Assembly (NCBI GenBank): GCA_030159075.1
Contig: BROG01000028.1
Span: forward strand, 1,547,501 to 1,611,500
DNA: 64,000 nucleotides
Direction of reading: 5' to 3'
DNA from: Atrina japonica
Taxonomy: Eukaryota; Mollusca; Bivalvia; Pterioida; Pinnidae
A program made the position numbers and the translations under genes. The notes below the pieces were generated by a model that made no database searches, was not told the origin of the DNA, and was given only the letters and a program-made list of their open reading frames with translations. This document shows positions 34,071-46,814 of the stretch, piece by piece (positions within the stretch are counted from its first letter, which is position 1; every line of letters starts with the position of its first letter).

Positions 34071-35280
34071 TGGCTTAAGTAAAAGTACACTAAATATAAA
34101 TATAAAAGCACGTGGATTGAAAATCTCCAGTTATGAAACTAAATATTCAGTTAAAAATGTTGAAATCTGCAGTTGATCAGATTTCTGTCATATAAAATGT
34201 TTTTTTTTTTTCAAATATGTTTTCCATCGTTTTGAAGAATGCGTTCTCCAATAATACGCACAATCTTCATGGTGAAAGGGAAATACGATATCCAATATAC
34301 ACAGAGTAGTAAATATCCATGTAGAAAATACAAAATTACTGACTTTCTTTTTATCTATTTTGTTTTTAAAGTCAATGCACTTCTGTTTAACTATAATTAA
34401 TTACTACAAACATAATCTGAACTAAAACCTATCTCACAACCTGTGAACGCGGACACGTGCAACACCAGGTGTTTGAAATGCAGATGGGGATCAGTTTGAC
34501 GTCGATAACTAAACCGGATAATTTGTTTCAGTCTTGGACCCTGTGGACACGTGGTATTTACGGGACAACCACAAACATGACCACATGGCAGTAATTTGGC
34601 GTCATCTTGTTGTAATTTATATCTTTAATATAACACACAGTTGCGCGATCATGGTCATAAAAACAAAATCTAGGCTAAACTTCCGTAATTGGAAGAACCG
34701 TGAGGGTTTCCCATCGACATTGCGAGCACAAGTGTGTAGTACCAAGTACCTCCCAAAGAAGACATTAAATAACATTCACAACAATATACGACTGTAGTAT
34801 CATTTTGCTTTAAAATGCACATAATGTGTTAACGACGAATCTGTCTACTCGTGGTTAGATATCGAGGCCTACATGCACTTATCCGCGTTATCCCCGTGGA
34901 TAAAGCTCAACAGATTTTTCTTTCGCTGGTAATAATTAAGATAAGTTCGTTCCCAAGTTTTAGCACCGGTAATGTCGAGGTGGAATTGCTTTTGCCACAG
35001 GAAACGCCATCTATATTAAACTTTAATCTATAGCGTGGTCAAAACCACAAGTGTTATTAACAGAATTGCTCGAGTTTGAAATTGCTTTTGGTACTTTAGG
35101 GTTTTGAATTAGTAATTCTTGAATTTAAAGGCGCCTGGTAAGGTAAAATATTTCAAATAACCTTTAAAATAAATGCCTTGTACATAGCTGTCTTATTTCC
35201 CCTTTAAAAGATATCATAGATTACCGTAAGGCAATGATACTTTCAGACACTTCACAAAGAAAATATTTCATCTATCAAAT
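34070..35280. other. Intergenic; one unassigned 87-codon ORF
   Basis: 34,534-34,797 (+) is open with fairly balanced composition (MDPVDTWYLRDNHKHDH...). It matches no family I know, and no splice partner is visible. Otherwise nothing recognised. Confidence 0.4.
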
Positions 35281-35285
35281 ACATT

Positions 35286-35672
35286 ACGGAGATCTGTGCG
35301 TGAGGTAACTCCAGTCATCGGAGATCTGTGCGTGTGGTAGGCCTTGTTCTCGGAGAGTTTGTGCGTGATCTAGGCGCTGTCATTTGTTGATTTCTGCGCG
35401 AGGCATGTCCTATACTTGGATATCTGCTTGAGACGTAGGCCCTATCCTCGGATATCTGTGCGTGAGGTAGACACTATCCTCGGCTGAGATCTATGCACGA
35501 GGTAGGCCCTATCATTGGTGATCTGTGCGTGAGTTAGATCCCAGCCTCGGAGATCAGTGCGTGAGGTAGATCCTATCATTGGTGAAATGTGCTTGAGGTA
35601 GGCCCTATCGTCGGGTATTTGTTCGTGAGGTATTTTAAGTCCTATCGGAGATCTGTACGTGAGATAGGCTAA
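35286..35672. repeat. 33-bp minisatellite upstream of the second gene
   Basis: About 12 diverged units of roughly 33 bp built on cggagatctgtgcgtgaggt and aggccctatcct. It ends about 790 bp before the start codon at 36,460. Unlike most repeats here it is fairly GC-rich and strongly diverged, so it is old. Confidence 0.85.
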
Positions 35673-36338
35673 CTTTATAGACCTATATTGCTTCTAAGGA
35701 TACCCTAACGTTATATAAATCTATACATCTCTTAGACTCTACATCAATGTATCATTTTTTCTATAAAAGTATTTTTAAAAAATCTTCCAGTTGATTAAAT
35801 ATTAAAAATACTTTTAAAATATGCTAACAGCCTAAAACATGTTTGAAATATAGATTTCTAGGCTAGCACTCTGTCAGACAGGCCACCGCAGACCAAGTGC
35901 GTCAGCTTGTGTCGATCAGTAGAAATCGGATTAGAATGTAAAGCTACTTAAAATTTATCACATTTTAAAAGTACCAACAGTGTTTGCATTTTTACAAAAC
36001 AGCGGTGTGTAACTTATGAGTCTATATTCTGTCAATAAGTGTAATTCCGCTGATTTGGTCCGGCGACTTTTATTTCACCGCAGGTATTTTCATAATCGTG
36101 TTTTTACGTGAGTCACTAGATCCTATGTCATATGTGAGTGGAACGTAACGTCTTAATCATATTCATAACAATTTATCACCTTTAAGTTCAGTTCATTGCG
36201 ATAGGACATACAGATCAAGGTAGCCGTCGTGATAACATAACACCACTCCAATGGGGGTTATAATCGAATAATAAATATATTATATATATCGATCTGTCAA
36301 TCAGGCTTTGAGACAAAGATGCTGATAGCAGCGAGTGC

Positions 36339-36357
36339 CGACCTTTGACCCGGAAGT
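36339..36357. promoter_or_regulatory. Putative DR1 nuclear-receptor site next to an ETS site
   Basis: The reverse complement of 36,339-36,351 is GGGTCAAAGGTCG, two AGGTCA-like half-sites spaced by one base. It abuts cccggaagt (36,349-36,357), an ETS core. The pair sits about 105 nt upstream of the start codon of the second gene, where a promoter is expected. Motif-level evidence only. Confidence 0.4.
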
Positions 36358-36459
36358 TGATGATAGAGACAGACGAGGCAGCAGTTGTTGCAAAACAAAG
36401 AAGATGGGACGTTATTATTTCGTGCCTTAGCTTTCTAAACCACTCAGGAATTTGTCAAG

Positions 36460-36732
36460 ATGTATCTTATGAAAACCAAAAAGCATTTGGAACAGATAGA
36501 AAATAAAGAACTACAAGAGAAAAAGGAACGTTTGACAGAAAGACAGTTCGATGATTTAACTCGCACGCCAGACTCCCCTGCTCAAGGGAAAAGTCCCACA
36601 AATAGAAATATTAAATTGGATTCTAATACAGCGGATTTAAAACTGGACGAACTACCAGATGGTGCTTGTTTCCGACCAAAAAATGTTTTAAATGCAGATA
36701 ACAGTGATGAGACTGCGATTAGATCAGCCGAG
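36460..36732 (+). CDS. First coding exon of an unidentified gene
   Basis: An ATG opens 91 codons ending exactly at a consensus donor GTAAGTAC (36,733), phase 0. Residues 3-31 are very rich in Lys, Glu and Arg with heptad-like spacing (HLEQIENKELQEKKERLTER) and probably form a helix or short coiled coil. Then come a TPDSPAQGKSP segment with possible proline-directed phosphosites and an acidic LDELPDGACF stretch. Met4 is an alternative start. GC content is above its surroundings and the upstream 160 nt look like a promoter/5' UTR. I do not recognise the family. The rest of the gene should lie beyond the window or in exons I could not see. Confidence 0.7.
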
Positions 36733-38370
36733 GTAAGTACATACGTATACTCTGGATAAGGTGTCTCACTTAGATCTATAGAACAAGTTCACACATTCAA
36801 ACATACTAGACGATTAGAACTTTTATACATGTTGATTATATCTTAGTCCGAACTAGCCACGGGCATCTGGCTTTTGTTATGTTTGTACTATGTAGATTTC
36901 TGTAGGATTATAAAAATGCACTTGTGTCCCCGTTAAATACTGTGCACTAAGCCTAGTAGTGAGTACCACTCATTAGTTAAATGTTTACATGTTTTTATTA
37001 GTGTGTATTGAAAGATTGTGAGATAGAGTAACAGATTTCGGTTTCAGTAATTCTCACAATTAGACTTCAATAGGAATTAAGATTTAAAGTTTTAAAACAA
37101 GATATATAATACACTGTACATGTTCATGTAACTATACTAGTAGAGATATCTTGGCTATGACACGTGTGCAGCACTTTCCAGTAACATAATGTACATGTAA
37201 ATTGTTGATGTACTGAGCTGAGTCCCTTTTTGCGTAATGTATGTAGGCTTAGACCCATGATGTATGTAAGATCATGTTAGATGAACATTTTCTTGTTTTA
37301 CATATACAAAAGGCAGACACCAGAAACATTCATATTACAATACATGTAAATATAGAGCATTAAACTCTTTTTATTGTGGGGGGCAGGGGTCGAGATCAAA
37401 TATTGGGAGGGGGGTATTGTCTGTCTGTCCATTCTTCAGTATGAAAAGTTTTCGTTTCCATCAAGTAACTAGTGCATATATAAATTTATTTGTATATAGT
37501 TTACACTCGGGTACCTTAGTAACACATGTATAGAAATTATATGTTATTGCACTCTAATGACACATGAAGTGTTAATTAATGCTGTGTGAAGTACTGTGAA
37601 CTATTTTTTTTTACATGTATTTGCTCTGCTTTGCACATTATAATTGTCTGGGCAATTTGAACTACTTGATCTGTATATATTAATCAAATTTGAAGTTCAT
37701 TGGAATTCAAAGCCAACTAAAGGCTGCTTTCCCCATGCAAAAATAAGTTTTATTTTCGATATTCGCCAAAATTGTATGCATGTATTAATATCTTCATATA
37801 TTGAAATGTTCAGAATCAAGAAGTCACGGGCATATATACATGTAAATATGGACAAGTATGGAATGGATTCCTGGTTCAGGGTTTTGAAAATAGAGTGAGG
37901 ACTCTAGATCATACGTTGTAATTTAGTGAAAAGTAACACCCATTTGGCTACAATTAGTCAAAAGACATGGGACTGTTGTTTTAAATCTTATTGAAGGACT
38001 CGTGGCATACAGCCTTGGAGTGCTTTACAAATGAGTAGTCATTACAATACTTGCGCTAAAAAATTTTACTCGATTAACAAATCTTTTGAAATCAGATTGA
38101 GTAAAGACCCCACATTGAGGACACACATTTGTTGTGTGAAGGGGCAGATAAATAAAAACAAAACCCACATTTACACAGATGTCATTTCTAAAGTCTTGTT
38201 TGTCACTTCCACTTTCAGCCATATCTACAATGTATCATACAGGTAGATTTGATACACACTGTCAGTTCTTCACAAAAATATATATACATGTACATGTACT
38301 AACTTATTTTTTATTGAAAAATTATAGTAAATGTGACCTTGGTCTGCTCAAGGTGTCTGTCAGATATACA
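36733..38370 (+). other. Presumed intron 1 of the second gene, first part
   Basis: No exon recognised. ORFs at 37,644-37,898 and 38,031-38,246 look like chance. Many tacatgta palindromes. Confidence 0.4.
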
Positions 38371-38375
38371 TGTAT

Positions 38376-38572
38376 GTACAGTGAAACTTGTATATATATG
38401 ACCTCCTTAGGGACACACGAAAACCGGTCTTTATAGGGAGGTGGTCTTTATATACAAGATGTAGAAGTTGATTTGTACACAAATGGTACTACTGGGGACA
38501 GCAAAAAAACAAATGGTCTTTGTGACCAGGTGGTCTTTATACACAGGTGGTTGTTAAAGCAGGTTTTATTGC
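38376..38572. mobile_element. MITE, CAGTRAAACYTG family
   Basis: From tacagtgaaacttgtata to aaagcaggttttattgca, with gacctccttagggacac, ttgatttgtacacaaatgg and ggtctttgtgaccaggtgg in between. About 195 bp. The fullest copy of the family here together with 46,374. Confidence 0.8.
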
Positions 38573-38808
38573 ATACTGCTATTAGTATTAACTCTAAATT
38601 TTGTCTTTGAACTGGTTATACATGTACATGTATACATTTTTGTAGCCATATATCATTGTCTTTAATTACTTAAAAATAATAAATGTGTTATTTTATTTTC
38701 TATTCATACATGTACATTTGTAGTACAGAACTTTATTATTTTTTTATTCATTCCCTGTTTTGTTACATCTCATTCAAGATTTGAGGTCCTCATACTTGCA
38801 TGATATTG

Positions 38809-38810
<2 letters not shown>

Positions 38811-38841
<31 letters not shown>

Positions 38842-38863
38842 CATGTATATATATATATATATA
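38811..38863. repeat. (CT)n-(TA)n compound microsatellite
   Basis: CT repeats run straight into TA repeats interrupted by acatgta. Confidence 0.9.
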
Positions 38864-40200
38864 TGATAACATGTACATATCAGTAACATTTCATATACAT
38901 TGTATATATATATTGTACCTGCAAGTACAAATGTAGTATATATTATGTAATTGGGAATTTCAGGAAGTTATTACACCTGAAGGTAATTGTAAAGTATGTA
39001 CATGTAGCCTACATGTAAGTTTACAAATTGCAATTATAAAGCAGTAAAAATATACAATGCTATGTACATATATAAAATATAACCCTCAATCCTGGCTCCT
39101 TTTTATGGTTGATTTATTGTGATGGCCAATTCAGAGTCTATATAAACTGATTATGAATGTATGAATAGCAGTTTGATTGAAAGGTGACATACAAACATAC
39201 GTAATCTACTGAGACCAAAACATTCATGTAAATGACTATGGATTGTAATATTTATATCAATTGTACAATGTACAAATGTACATAATCATGTAGGAAGTGT
39301 AGCACGTGTTACATTGTAAGTTATAGTTAACCATGGTAACATTACATTCATGATAAATGCTGGTAATGGTACAAGCACCAGTGTTACAAATTTACAAAAT
39401 ACAAATCTCATATAAGATATGTGATATCGTTATTTATGTATCTGTAATAATTTTTTTTCCAAAGATACATTCAATGATTTCACATATGTACATTGTATAT
39501 TGTAAATGTACATGTATCTTTAAATGTTTATGTCTGTATGCATGTTCATGGGTAAAACTGGGGTTTGATAATACATTTGTATGTAGAATCAGTACAGTTT
39601 GTTGTGGTTTTAATTTCGTTTATTTCCCTGTTTTCATTTGTTATTAAAATTTAAACCATGACGAAATTATACATTATACAGTTAGAGGTGGTATTAGGTC
39701 CCTTTTCAAACAAGTTTTTTTTTTTTTTCGACTGTATTTGCTTTATTTCTAAATTATTCTACAGTACAGAGTGTATATGTAGATTTAAAATTAACCTATT
39801 TCAGTTTTTGAAATTCACTGTTCTTACCAGAAAAACCTGTGAATTTTACAAAAGTCCGGTGAAATCTATCTGATAACTGGTCCAAATGACCAGTAACACA
39901 TTTCAACTGTGTTTCTTTCTGAAATTTCTTTATTCACTTAGACCAGTAATTTTTTTTTTATTTCAAAACTGCTATTTTACACCATCCATCACACACATAT
40001 CTTACAATGCTTTGTTTATATTTATATTATATATATATACTAACTTGTTATGTACACTTAGTAAAGTCTTCACAACAAATGCTTTGTTTGTTTAAACTAA
40101 GATCAGTGTAAAGTCTTTGAAATGAAGTTTAAAGAGATGAATGAAAACATTAGCTGTACATTGTGTACATGTGTGTATCAATTGATGTACATCACTACAA
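38864..40200. other. Intronic or intergenic, no recognised feature
   Basis: AT-rich with dense tacatgta/gtacat motifs. The ORFs at 39,357-39,647 and 39,658-40,095 have hydrophobic low-complexity translations typical of AT-rich non-coding DNA. Confidence 0.45.
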
Positions 40201-40211
40201 CATGTATATCT

Positions 40212-40215
<4 letters not shown>

Positions 40216-40270
<55 letters not shown>
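40216..40270. repeat. (AG)n microsatellite
   Basis: About 27 AG units, uninterrupted. The LSLSLS minus-strand ORFs are by-products. Confidence 0.97.
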
Positions 40271-40272
<2 letters not shown>

Positions 40273-40769
40273 ATACCTGTCGAAACAGTCAACTCTTTTG
40301 AATGACCAATGCAAAATGCCCCGTTTTGAAAGCGTTTTGAAGAGTTCTTGCAAAATTATGCATAAATAAAGATCTCCCAAATAAAACTAGATTTACAGTA
40401 GTACATGTACATACATGTATGTACCTATACCATACTCATTATTGTGTATCTTACAGTTAAAGAAACATTGAGATACATATACATGTATACATTATAGGGG
40501 CCTTTTGATATCAGATACAAACATAAATACAATATCTTGATTCACAACACTAAAGAGCATATTACTAATTGCACATGCACTGAGAACAAATGTATAAGAG
40601 GTTATCACTAGCTTATCACCACAGGTGTACTTATGATCTAACCAATAATAACCCCAGAAAACAATAAACACATGCTGGCAGTTATTGTAACGTTTTACAT
40701 GTTTATCTTAGTTTTGGCTTTTGTTGTGACACAAGCAACCTCGTCTTTATGAAATCATTCTGAATAACC

Positions 40770-42195
40770 TTTTAGTGGTGTACAGTACTTGTTGGCCCTG
40801 TCAGCCAAGGTTTTCTTTGTTTCTTTGAGCTGGCATGGTCTTTACTTCTCATGTGTTTTTCTCCATTTTATATGATAAAATGTACAGTACTTAGAGATTA
40901 ATACACCCTTTATTGTTCAGGATCCTTTGCCCTTTCAGACTTCAGTTGTGAAATTTACGTCCCAGTGGGCCAAACTAGGAAAAATGTAACTACATGTACA
41001 TGGTTATTTCACTTATTACAATAAAAACACAAAACTTTTTCATCCACTGACAACATGGTTTTCATTTGAAGACATGGAAGTTTTGATTGAGTGGTACTCT
41101 AACCCTTTCACCCCATAAAATCAAAATGTTATATTTTTTTTCTATTGTTAAGACCAGTCTATTATGGTCTATAGGGTTGAGAGGGTTAAGATGTGAGATT
41201 CTCCTTTGTCGGCATACCAAATGTGAGCTGTACATGTACAGTGAACATTTTTGGTAAATTTTGCTCACAACTGGGGAAAAATTAGTAAATTTTGCATTGG
41301 GAATAGGACCTTTTACCAGACCCACATGTTGGTGATGTTAATCTTGGCTATAGCCTACTTGTTGGTCAAGTCAGCCATGATTATTTTTTGTTCTGAACAT
41401 TTGCTGTCCATGTACTGTACTATTTCATGTATGTACTGGAGCACTTGCTTGTTCATGTTGGCCCAGTCAGCCAAGGTATTTTTTGTTTCTTTGTGCTTGT
41501 CTTTTTCTGGTCACACATTGTTCTGTTACAATTTATATACATGTACAGTATTTATTGGCCCTGTCAGCCATGGTTTTCTGTGTTTCTTTTGTGCTTGTCT
41601 TTTTCTGTTCATGTGTTATTTTTTGGTAAACAGTACTAATTGGCCCAGTCTGCCATTGTTTTCTATGTTTCTTTTAGACTTGTGTTTTGCTGTTCATGTG
41701 TTCCATGGTATAGAGTACTCTAATTGGCCCAGTCTGCCATGGTTTTCGGTGTTTCGTTTAGGCTTGTGTTTTGCTGTTCATGTGTTGTTCTATGGTATAC
41801 AGTACTAATTAGCCTAGTCAGCCATGGCTTTCTGTGTTTCTTTTTGCTGTTCATGTATATATATTGTTCTATGGTATACAGTACTAATTGGCCCAGTCAG
41901 CCATGGCTTTCTGTGTTTCTTTTTGCTGTTCATGTATATACATGTATATTGTTCTATGGTATACAGTACTAATTGGCCCAGTCAGCCATGGTTTTCTGTG
42001 TTTCTTTTAAGCTTGTGTTTTGCTGTTCATGTGTTGTTCTATGGTATACAGTACTAATTGGCCCAGTCAGCCATGGCTTTCTGTGTTTCTTTTTGCTGTT
42101 CATGTATATATATTGTTCTATGGTATACAGTACTAATTGGCCCAGTCAGCCATGGTTTTCTGTGTTTCTTTTTGCTGTTTATGAGTTATTCTATT
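40770..42195 (+). repeat. 75-90-bp minisatellite (ttggcccagtcagccatgg)
   Basis: Units carrying ttggcccagtcagccatgg and gttctatggtatacagta repeat from about 41,355 to 42,195. Spacings of 85, 85 and 79 bp are seen between units at 41,888, 41,973, 42,058 and 42,137. A degenerate outlier unit sits at about 40,775-40,860. The 185-codon and neighbouring ORFs are frame artefacts of the unit. Confidence 0.9.
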
Positions 42196-42254
42196 ATATA
42201 CATTATTTGTTGGTAGTAGTTGTTGGAACGTCATGCTGTATTATATAAACATGA

Positions 42255-42475
42255 AGTCTTTCCCTGCTAGATAGTGCTGGTTCCACTGGGATCTAAGGCT
42301 TAGCTGAATATGTGAGGAAAATTGCCAGTTTGCTTTCAGAAGATTCTTAACCTTTTCCCAGGTATATTACTGGGTTTTCTCCTCTTTCAAAAGACAGGCC
42401 ACCACCGTATGCAGTAAAAGTAACTGAAAAATTGTTACGTGTGGCGTATAACAACATTAAAAAACATAAACATAA
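42255..42475 (+). mobile_element. tRNA-derived SINE (family A), 5'-truncated
   Basis: Lacks a clear A box. Keeps ttccactgggatctaag, gaaaattgccagtttgc, tttctcctctttcaaaag, gccaccaccgtatg and the tail gttacgtgtggcgtataac. Confidence 0.75.
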
Positions 42476-42479
42476 TCCA

Positions 42480-43100
42480 TAATGCAGTTGATCATTATTT
42501 TGCCAGATCACCTGACTTTACATCAGCAGTTGTCTGCATAATTCAGATGCATATTTATGTGCATTTAGATTCTCTTGACAGATTTGAAAAGACAAAGAGA
42601 GTAATGCCAGATATCTGTACATGTAGTTGTATGCACCATGTTGCATGCAGTCAGAGAGTAAATGTGTGTATGGATGTATTTAAATTTAAACGCTTAAATG
42701 AGACAGGTACAATGTACATATTGCCAATTTCCTGTTTCTGTGTTGATCAGCTGTTTGTCAGATCAGACGATTTCATGCATTCCTGTTTAATACTGCGTGT
42801 TATTGTTTAGTGTTATTGTTTAATTCGGTCTTTATCAGTTTTGGAAAATGACCAATTTCAAATAGTTTTAGAATCTGAAATGTCAAAAAGTTTGGGAATG
42901 TACATGCATTTCTTCTGTACATTCACAAAGTATGTTCAAATCATTTTGTAAAAGTATACTAAAATATTTTTAGCTTGTACATCATTTATATGCAACCTTC
43001 ATATATAATGGCCTTTTAGAGTTTTGTAACCATGAATAACATTGAGTGATCACTTGGAAGTCTTACCTAAATCCCAGAATTTAACATACCATGGCCAGTA
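42480..43100. other. No recognised feature
   Basis: A 123-codon ORF at 42,439-42,810 begins inside the SINE tail. Its translation is Cys/His/Met-rich but contains no zinc-binding pattern. I regard it as chance. Confidence 0.45.
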
Positions 43101-43103
43101 TAC

Positions 43104-43230
43104 AGAATCTTTCACTCATATGTAGACATCACCAAATGCCATAGAAGGGCTTCAAATTTTGGCCTATGCTGACACTTACTGTGACACATGGGACCTTGGT
43201 TTTTACTGTCTTATCTGAAGGACAGTATGT
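43104..43230 (-). mobile_element. tRNA-derived SINE (family B), internally deleted copy
   Basis: gaatctttcactcatatg, gacatcaccaaatgcc, gaagggcttcaaattttggc and cctatgctgacacttac match the reverse complement of the full family B copy at 56,143. A following segment (gacaatgggacc-like, ctgaaggacag) also matches after an internal deletion. Confidence 0.8.
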
Positions 43231-44094
43231 ATGTATACCATAAATGTATCCTTGCTCCTGTAGTAATACAACTATTTTTGTAGGATCTGACAGCCTGTCT
43301 TGTACAACAAATATGTATCATATGGGTACATCATACATGACCTCTGTCCATTGATTAATGGTTATTCTCCATCTTTCATTTTGTAATTCATGGATGAAAA
43401 ATTTTAGGCCATTTTCACTACCTTTAGATTTTTTTTTGTCTAATGTATATGCGCCTACATGTATAGTGCATACAGTTTGTACAATTTAGTGAATTTGAAT
43501 TGACTGGACATAAAAGAATGTTCTTGTTCAGTTAAACACCAAGTTTGAGCTTCCAGATGTGTGTTAATAAATAAACAGAGAGGATAATTTGAATATGGCT
43601 GATTGTATAAGGGGGTTTATTAATGTTTTACAAGGAGGTAAATTGTCCACACATGACTCGACAGGAAGTCATTAGAAGACAGTTGTGCTTTAGAGATTAA
43701 CACATGTCTGTGTATACTTGATTTGACAGAGATACCGGGAGGGATAAGAACCTCTCATTTAAACCCTAGTCTGTGATGGCTAAGTAGATACATGTTGGAA
43801 CTTTGTCCTCTCATTCTATAGACTTTCTGAAAATTTATGTCTTAAATGACATGCTGTCAGATTGTTCTGTTATACATGTGGTATTAGAATGTTAACCAGC
43901 ACCTACATGTACATGTAGCTCATTGTTAAAGATTTATAAGCCTACATGTAGATGTATGTGCAAAAGATTCAAAAATTCGCAGGGTCTGTGGGTTGTTATA
44001 ACTTGTACCCTTCCTACTGTAATTATAACAGAATATGTGGTTAAATCAATTTTTGATTTGTATGTACATGTTACTATGTATCTTTATTATCAGA

Positions 44095-46002
44095 CCCAGG
44101 CAGTATGTATAGACCCTGACAGTATGTATAGACCCTGACAGTATGCACTGACGATGACAGTATGTACAGACCCTGACAGTATGTATAGATCCTGACAGTA
44201 TGTACAGACCCTGACAGTATGTACTGACCCTGACAGTATGTACTGACCCTGACCCTGACAGTACTGACCCTGACAGTATGTACAGACAGTATGTACTGAC
44301 CCTGACAGTATGTATACTGACCCTGACAGTATGTACTGACAGTATGTACAGACCCTGACAGTATGTACTGACCCTGACAGTATGTACAGTATGTACTGAC
44401 CCTGACAGTATGTACTGACCCTGACAGTATGTACAGACCCTGACAGTATGTACTGACCCTGACGGTATGTATAGACCCTGACAGTATGTACTGACCCTGA
44501 CAGTATGTACTGACCCTGACAGTATGTATAGACCCTGACAGTATGTACAGACCCTGACAGTAGTATGTACTGTATAGATCCCCTGACAGTATGTAAGTAT
44601 GTACTGACCCTGACAGTATGTACATAACCTGACAGTATGTACTGACCCTGACAGTATGTACTGACCCTGACAGTATGTACTGACCCTGACAGTATGTACT
44701 GACCCTGAAAGTATGTACTGACCCTGACAGTATGTACTGACCCTGACAGTATGTATAGACCCTGACAGTATGTACTGACCCTGACCCTGAAAGTATGTAC
44801 TGACCCTGACAGTATGTACAGACCCTGACAGTATGTACTGACCCTGACAGTATGTACTGACCCTGACAGTATGTATAGACCCTGACAGTATGTACTGACC
44901 CTGAAAGTATGTATAGACCCTGACAGTATGTACAGGCCCCGACAGTATGTACAGACCCTGACAGTATGTACTGACCCTGAAAGTATGTACTGACCCTGAC
45001 AGTATGTACTGACCCTGACAGTATGTACAGACCCTGACAGTATGTATAGATCCTGGGGCCTGACAGTATGTACTGACCCTGACAGTATGTACTGACCCTG
45101 ACAGTATGTACCCTGAAAGTATGTACTGACCCTGACCCTGACCCTGACAGTATGTACTGACCCTGACAGTATGTATAGATCCTGGGGCCTGACAGTATGT
45201 ACTGACCCTGACAGTATGTACAGACCCTGACAGTATGTACTGACCCTGACAGTATGTACTGACCCTGACAGTATGTATAGACCCTGACAGTATGTACTGA
45301 CCCTGACAGTATGTATAGATCCTGGGGCCTGACAGTATGTACTGACCCTGACAGTATGTACTGACCCTGACAGTATGTACTGACCCTGACAGTATGTACA
45401 GACCCTGACAGTATGTACTGACCCTGACAGTATGTACTGACCCTGACAGTATGTACAGACCCTGACAGTATGTACTGACCCTGACAGTATGTACAGACCC
45501 TGACAGTATGTACTGACAGTACTGACCCTGACAGTATGTATAGACCCACAGTATGTACAGACCCTGACAGTATGTACAGACCCTGACAGTATGTACTGAC
45601 CCTGACAGTATGTATAGACCCTGACAGTATGTACTGACCCTGACAGTATGTACTGACCCTGACAGTATGTATAGACCCTGACAGTATGTACTGACCCTGA
45701 CAGTATGTACTGACCCTGACAGTATGTACAGACCCTGACAGTATGTACTGACCCTGAAAGTATGTACTGACCCTGACAGTATGTACTGACCCTGACATTA
45801 TGTATAGACCCTGACAGTATGTACTGACCCTGACAGTATGTACAGACCCTGACAGTATGTACTGACCCTGACATTATGTATAGACCCTGACAGTATGTAC
45901 TGACTGACTGTACAGTATAGATCCTGGGGCCTGACAGTATGTACTGACCCTGACAGTATGTACAGACCCTGACAGTATGTACTGATCCTGACAGTATGTA
46001 CT
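44095..46002 (-). repeat. 19-bp satellite, about 100 units
   Basis: Units of the type ccctgacagtatgtactga, with variants tatgtacaga and tatgtataga, run for 1.9 kb. Since 19 leaves remainder 1 on division by 3, three units make a 57-nt/19-aa period, and no unit variant supplies a stop on the minus strand. This yields two overlapping 574- and 594-codon ORFs of the same peptide (QGQYILSGSVHTVRVSTYC) in different frames. They are not credible genes. Higher-order variants (gatcctggggcctgacag) recur at 45,050, 45,180, 45,318 and 45,920. Confidence 0.97.
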
Positions 46003-46373
46003 ACTATGTCTGCTTGTGGAGTTTTATATCTTTTGTATAATAGAATCTTCAGGGTTTGATGCCTGTTTTTTTGGACTTTACAAGTTTTAAAGTAGGCTTT
46101 TTTTTATTATACATGTACTAAATGTGTATAAATATACCAAAACTAGTTAAACATGTACATGTACTTTATATTTTGTTCTTGTATACTTTCCTGACACCTG
46201 TTTCTAAATGCTGACTGAGTTTTCCTGAGGTTCATGTTTTTCTATTGCTTAGACCTTCATTCTGGGCACACATAATTTTTCAAACAAGGGTATACATTTA
46301 ATTGCAATGTATGATACTGACTACATTTAGGGCATTTAACTATCATTTGTGTCCCATCTCAATATTGATATTA

Positions 46374-46516
46374 CAGTAAAACCTGCCTCAGCAACCACCT
46401 GGTCACACAAAGACCTTTTTCTTGCTGTCCCTAATAGTACCATTTGTGTACAAATCAACCTCTACATGTGTTCAAGTGTCCCAAAGGAGGTCGTTATATA
46501 CAAATTTCACTGTATT
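46374..46516. mobile_element. MITE, CAGTRAAACYTG family, opposite orientation
   Basis: ttacagtaaaacctgcctca to caaatttcactgtatta, with aaccacctggtcacacaaag, ctgtccctaatagtacca and tttgtgtacaaatcaacc. It is the reverse complement of the 38,376 copy. Flanked by TTA/TAT, compatible with a short TA-type duplication. Confidence 0.8.
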
Positions 46517-46814
46517 ATGTTGATCAGAAACATTATAAACCATTGCATCCTCAATGCATATCTTTCTTGTCTATATAATTCAGAAGAAAATAGGAAAAGT
46601 GTACTTGGGTGACAAAAAGGACTTTGGTTAGGGTTAAAAAGGAATGTGGCTTCACACAGAAGGGGCATGACTTCATACTATGACTATGTGAGATTGCTTA
46701 GATAACAGTTTCAGGGTGAGAATTCCTTCCCCACCATCTTTTTTTTCAGAATTTACCCCTACAAATGAACCATTTTCCTCCTTTTCCACCATTATGGAAT
46801 TTCATCCTTCATTT

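Noticed and set aside
33815..34111. 98-codon ORF rich in Ile/Tyr, and similar ones at 32,352 and 51,324-51,553
   Set aside because: They translate (TA)n microsatellites.
34534..34797. 87-codon ORF with fairly protein-like composition
   Set aside because: No homology I recognise, no consensus splice partners and no neighbouring exon. Kept only as a note.
41251..42248. Overlapping ORFs including one of 185 codons
   Set aside because: Periodic translation of the 75-90-bp minisatellite in several frames.
42439..42810. 123-codon ORF
   Set aside because: Starts within a SINE tail, has no recognisable domain, and the region's composition matches the surrounding non-coding DNA.
44074..45874. Two long minus-strand ORFs (574 and 594 codons)
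   Set aside because: Both are frame readings of the same 19-bp satellite with no stop in the unit. The translation is a monotonous 19-residue repeat and the array is clearly tandem DNA.
44095..46002. CRISPR-like array
   Set aside because: The units are contiguous with no unique spacers, and the DNA is eukaryotic.
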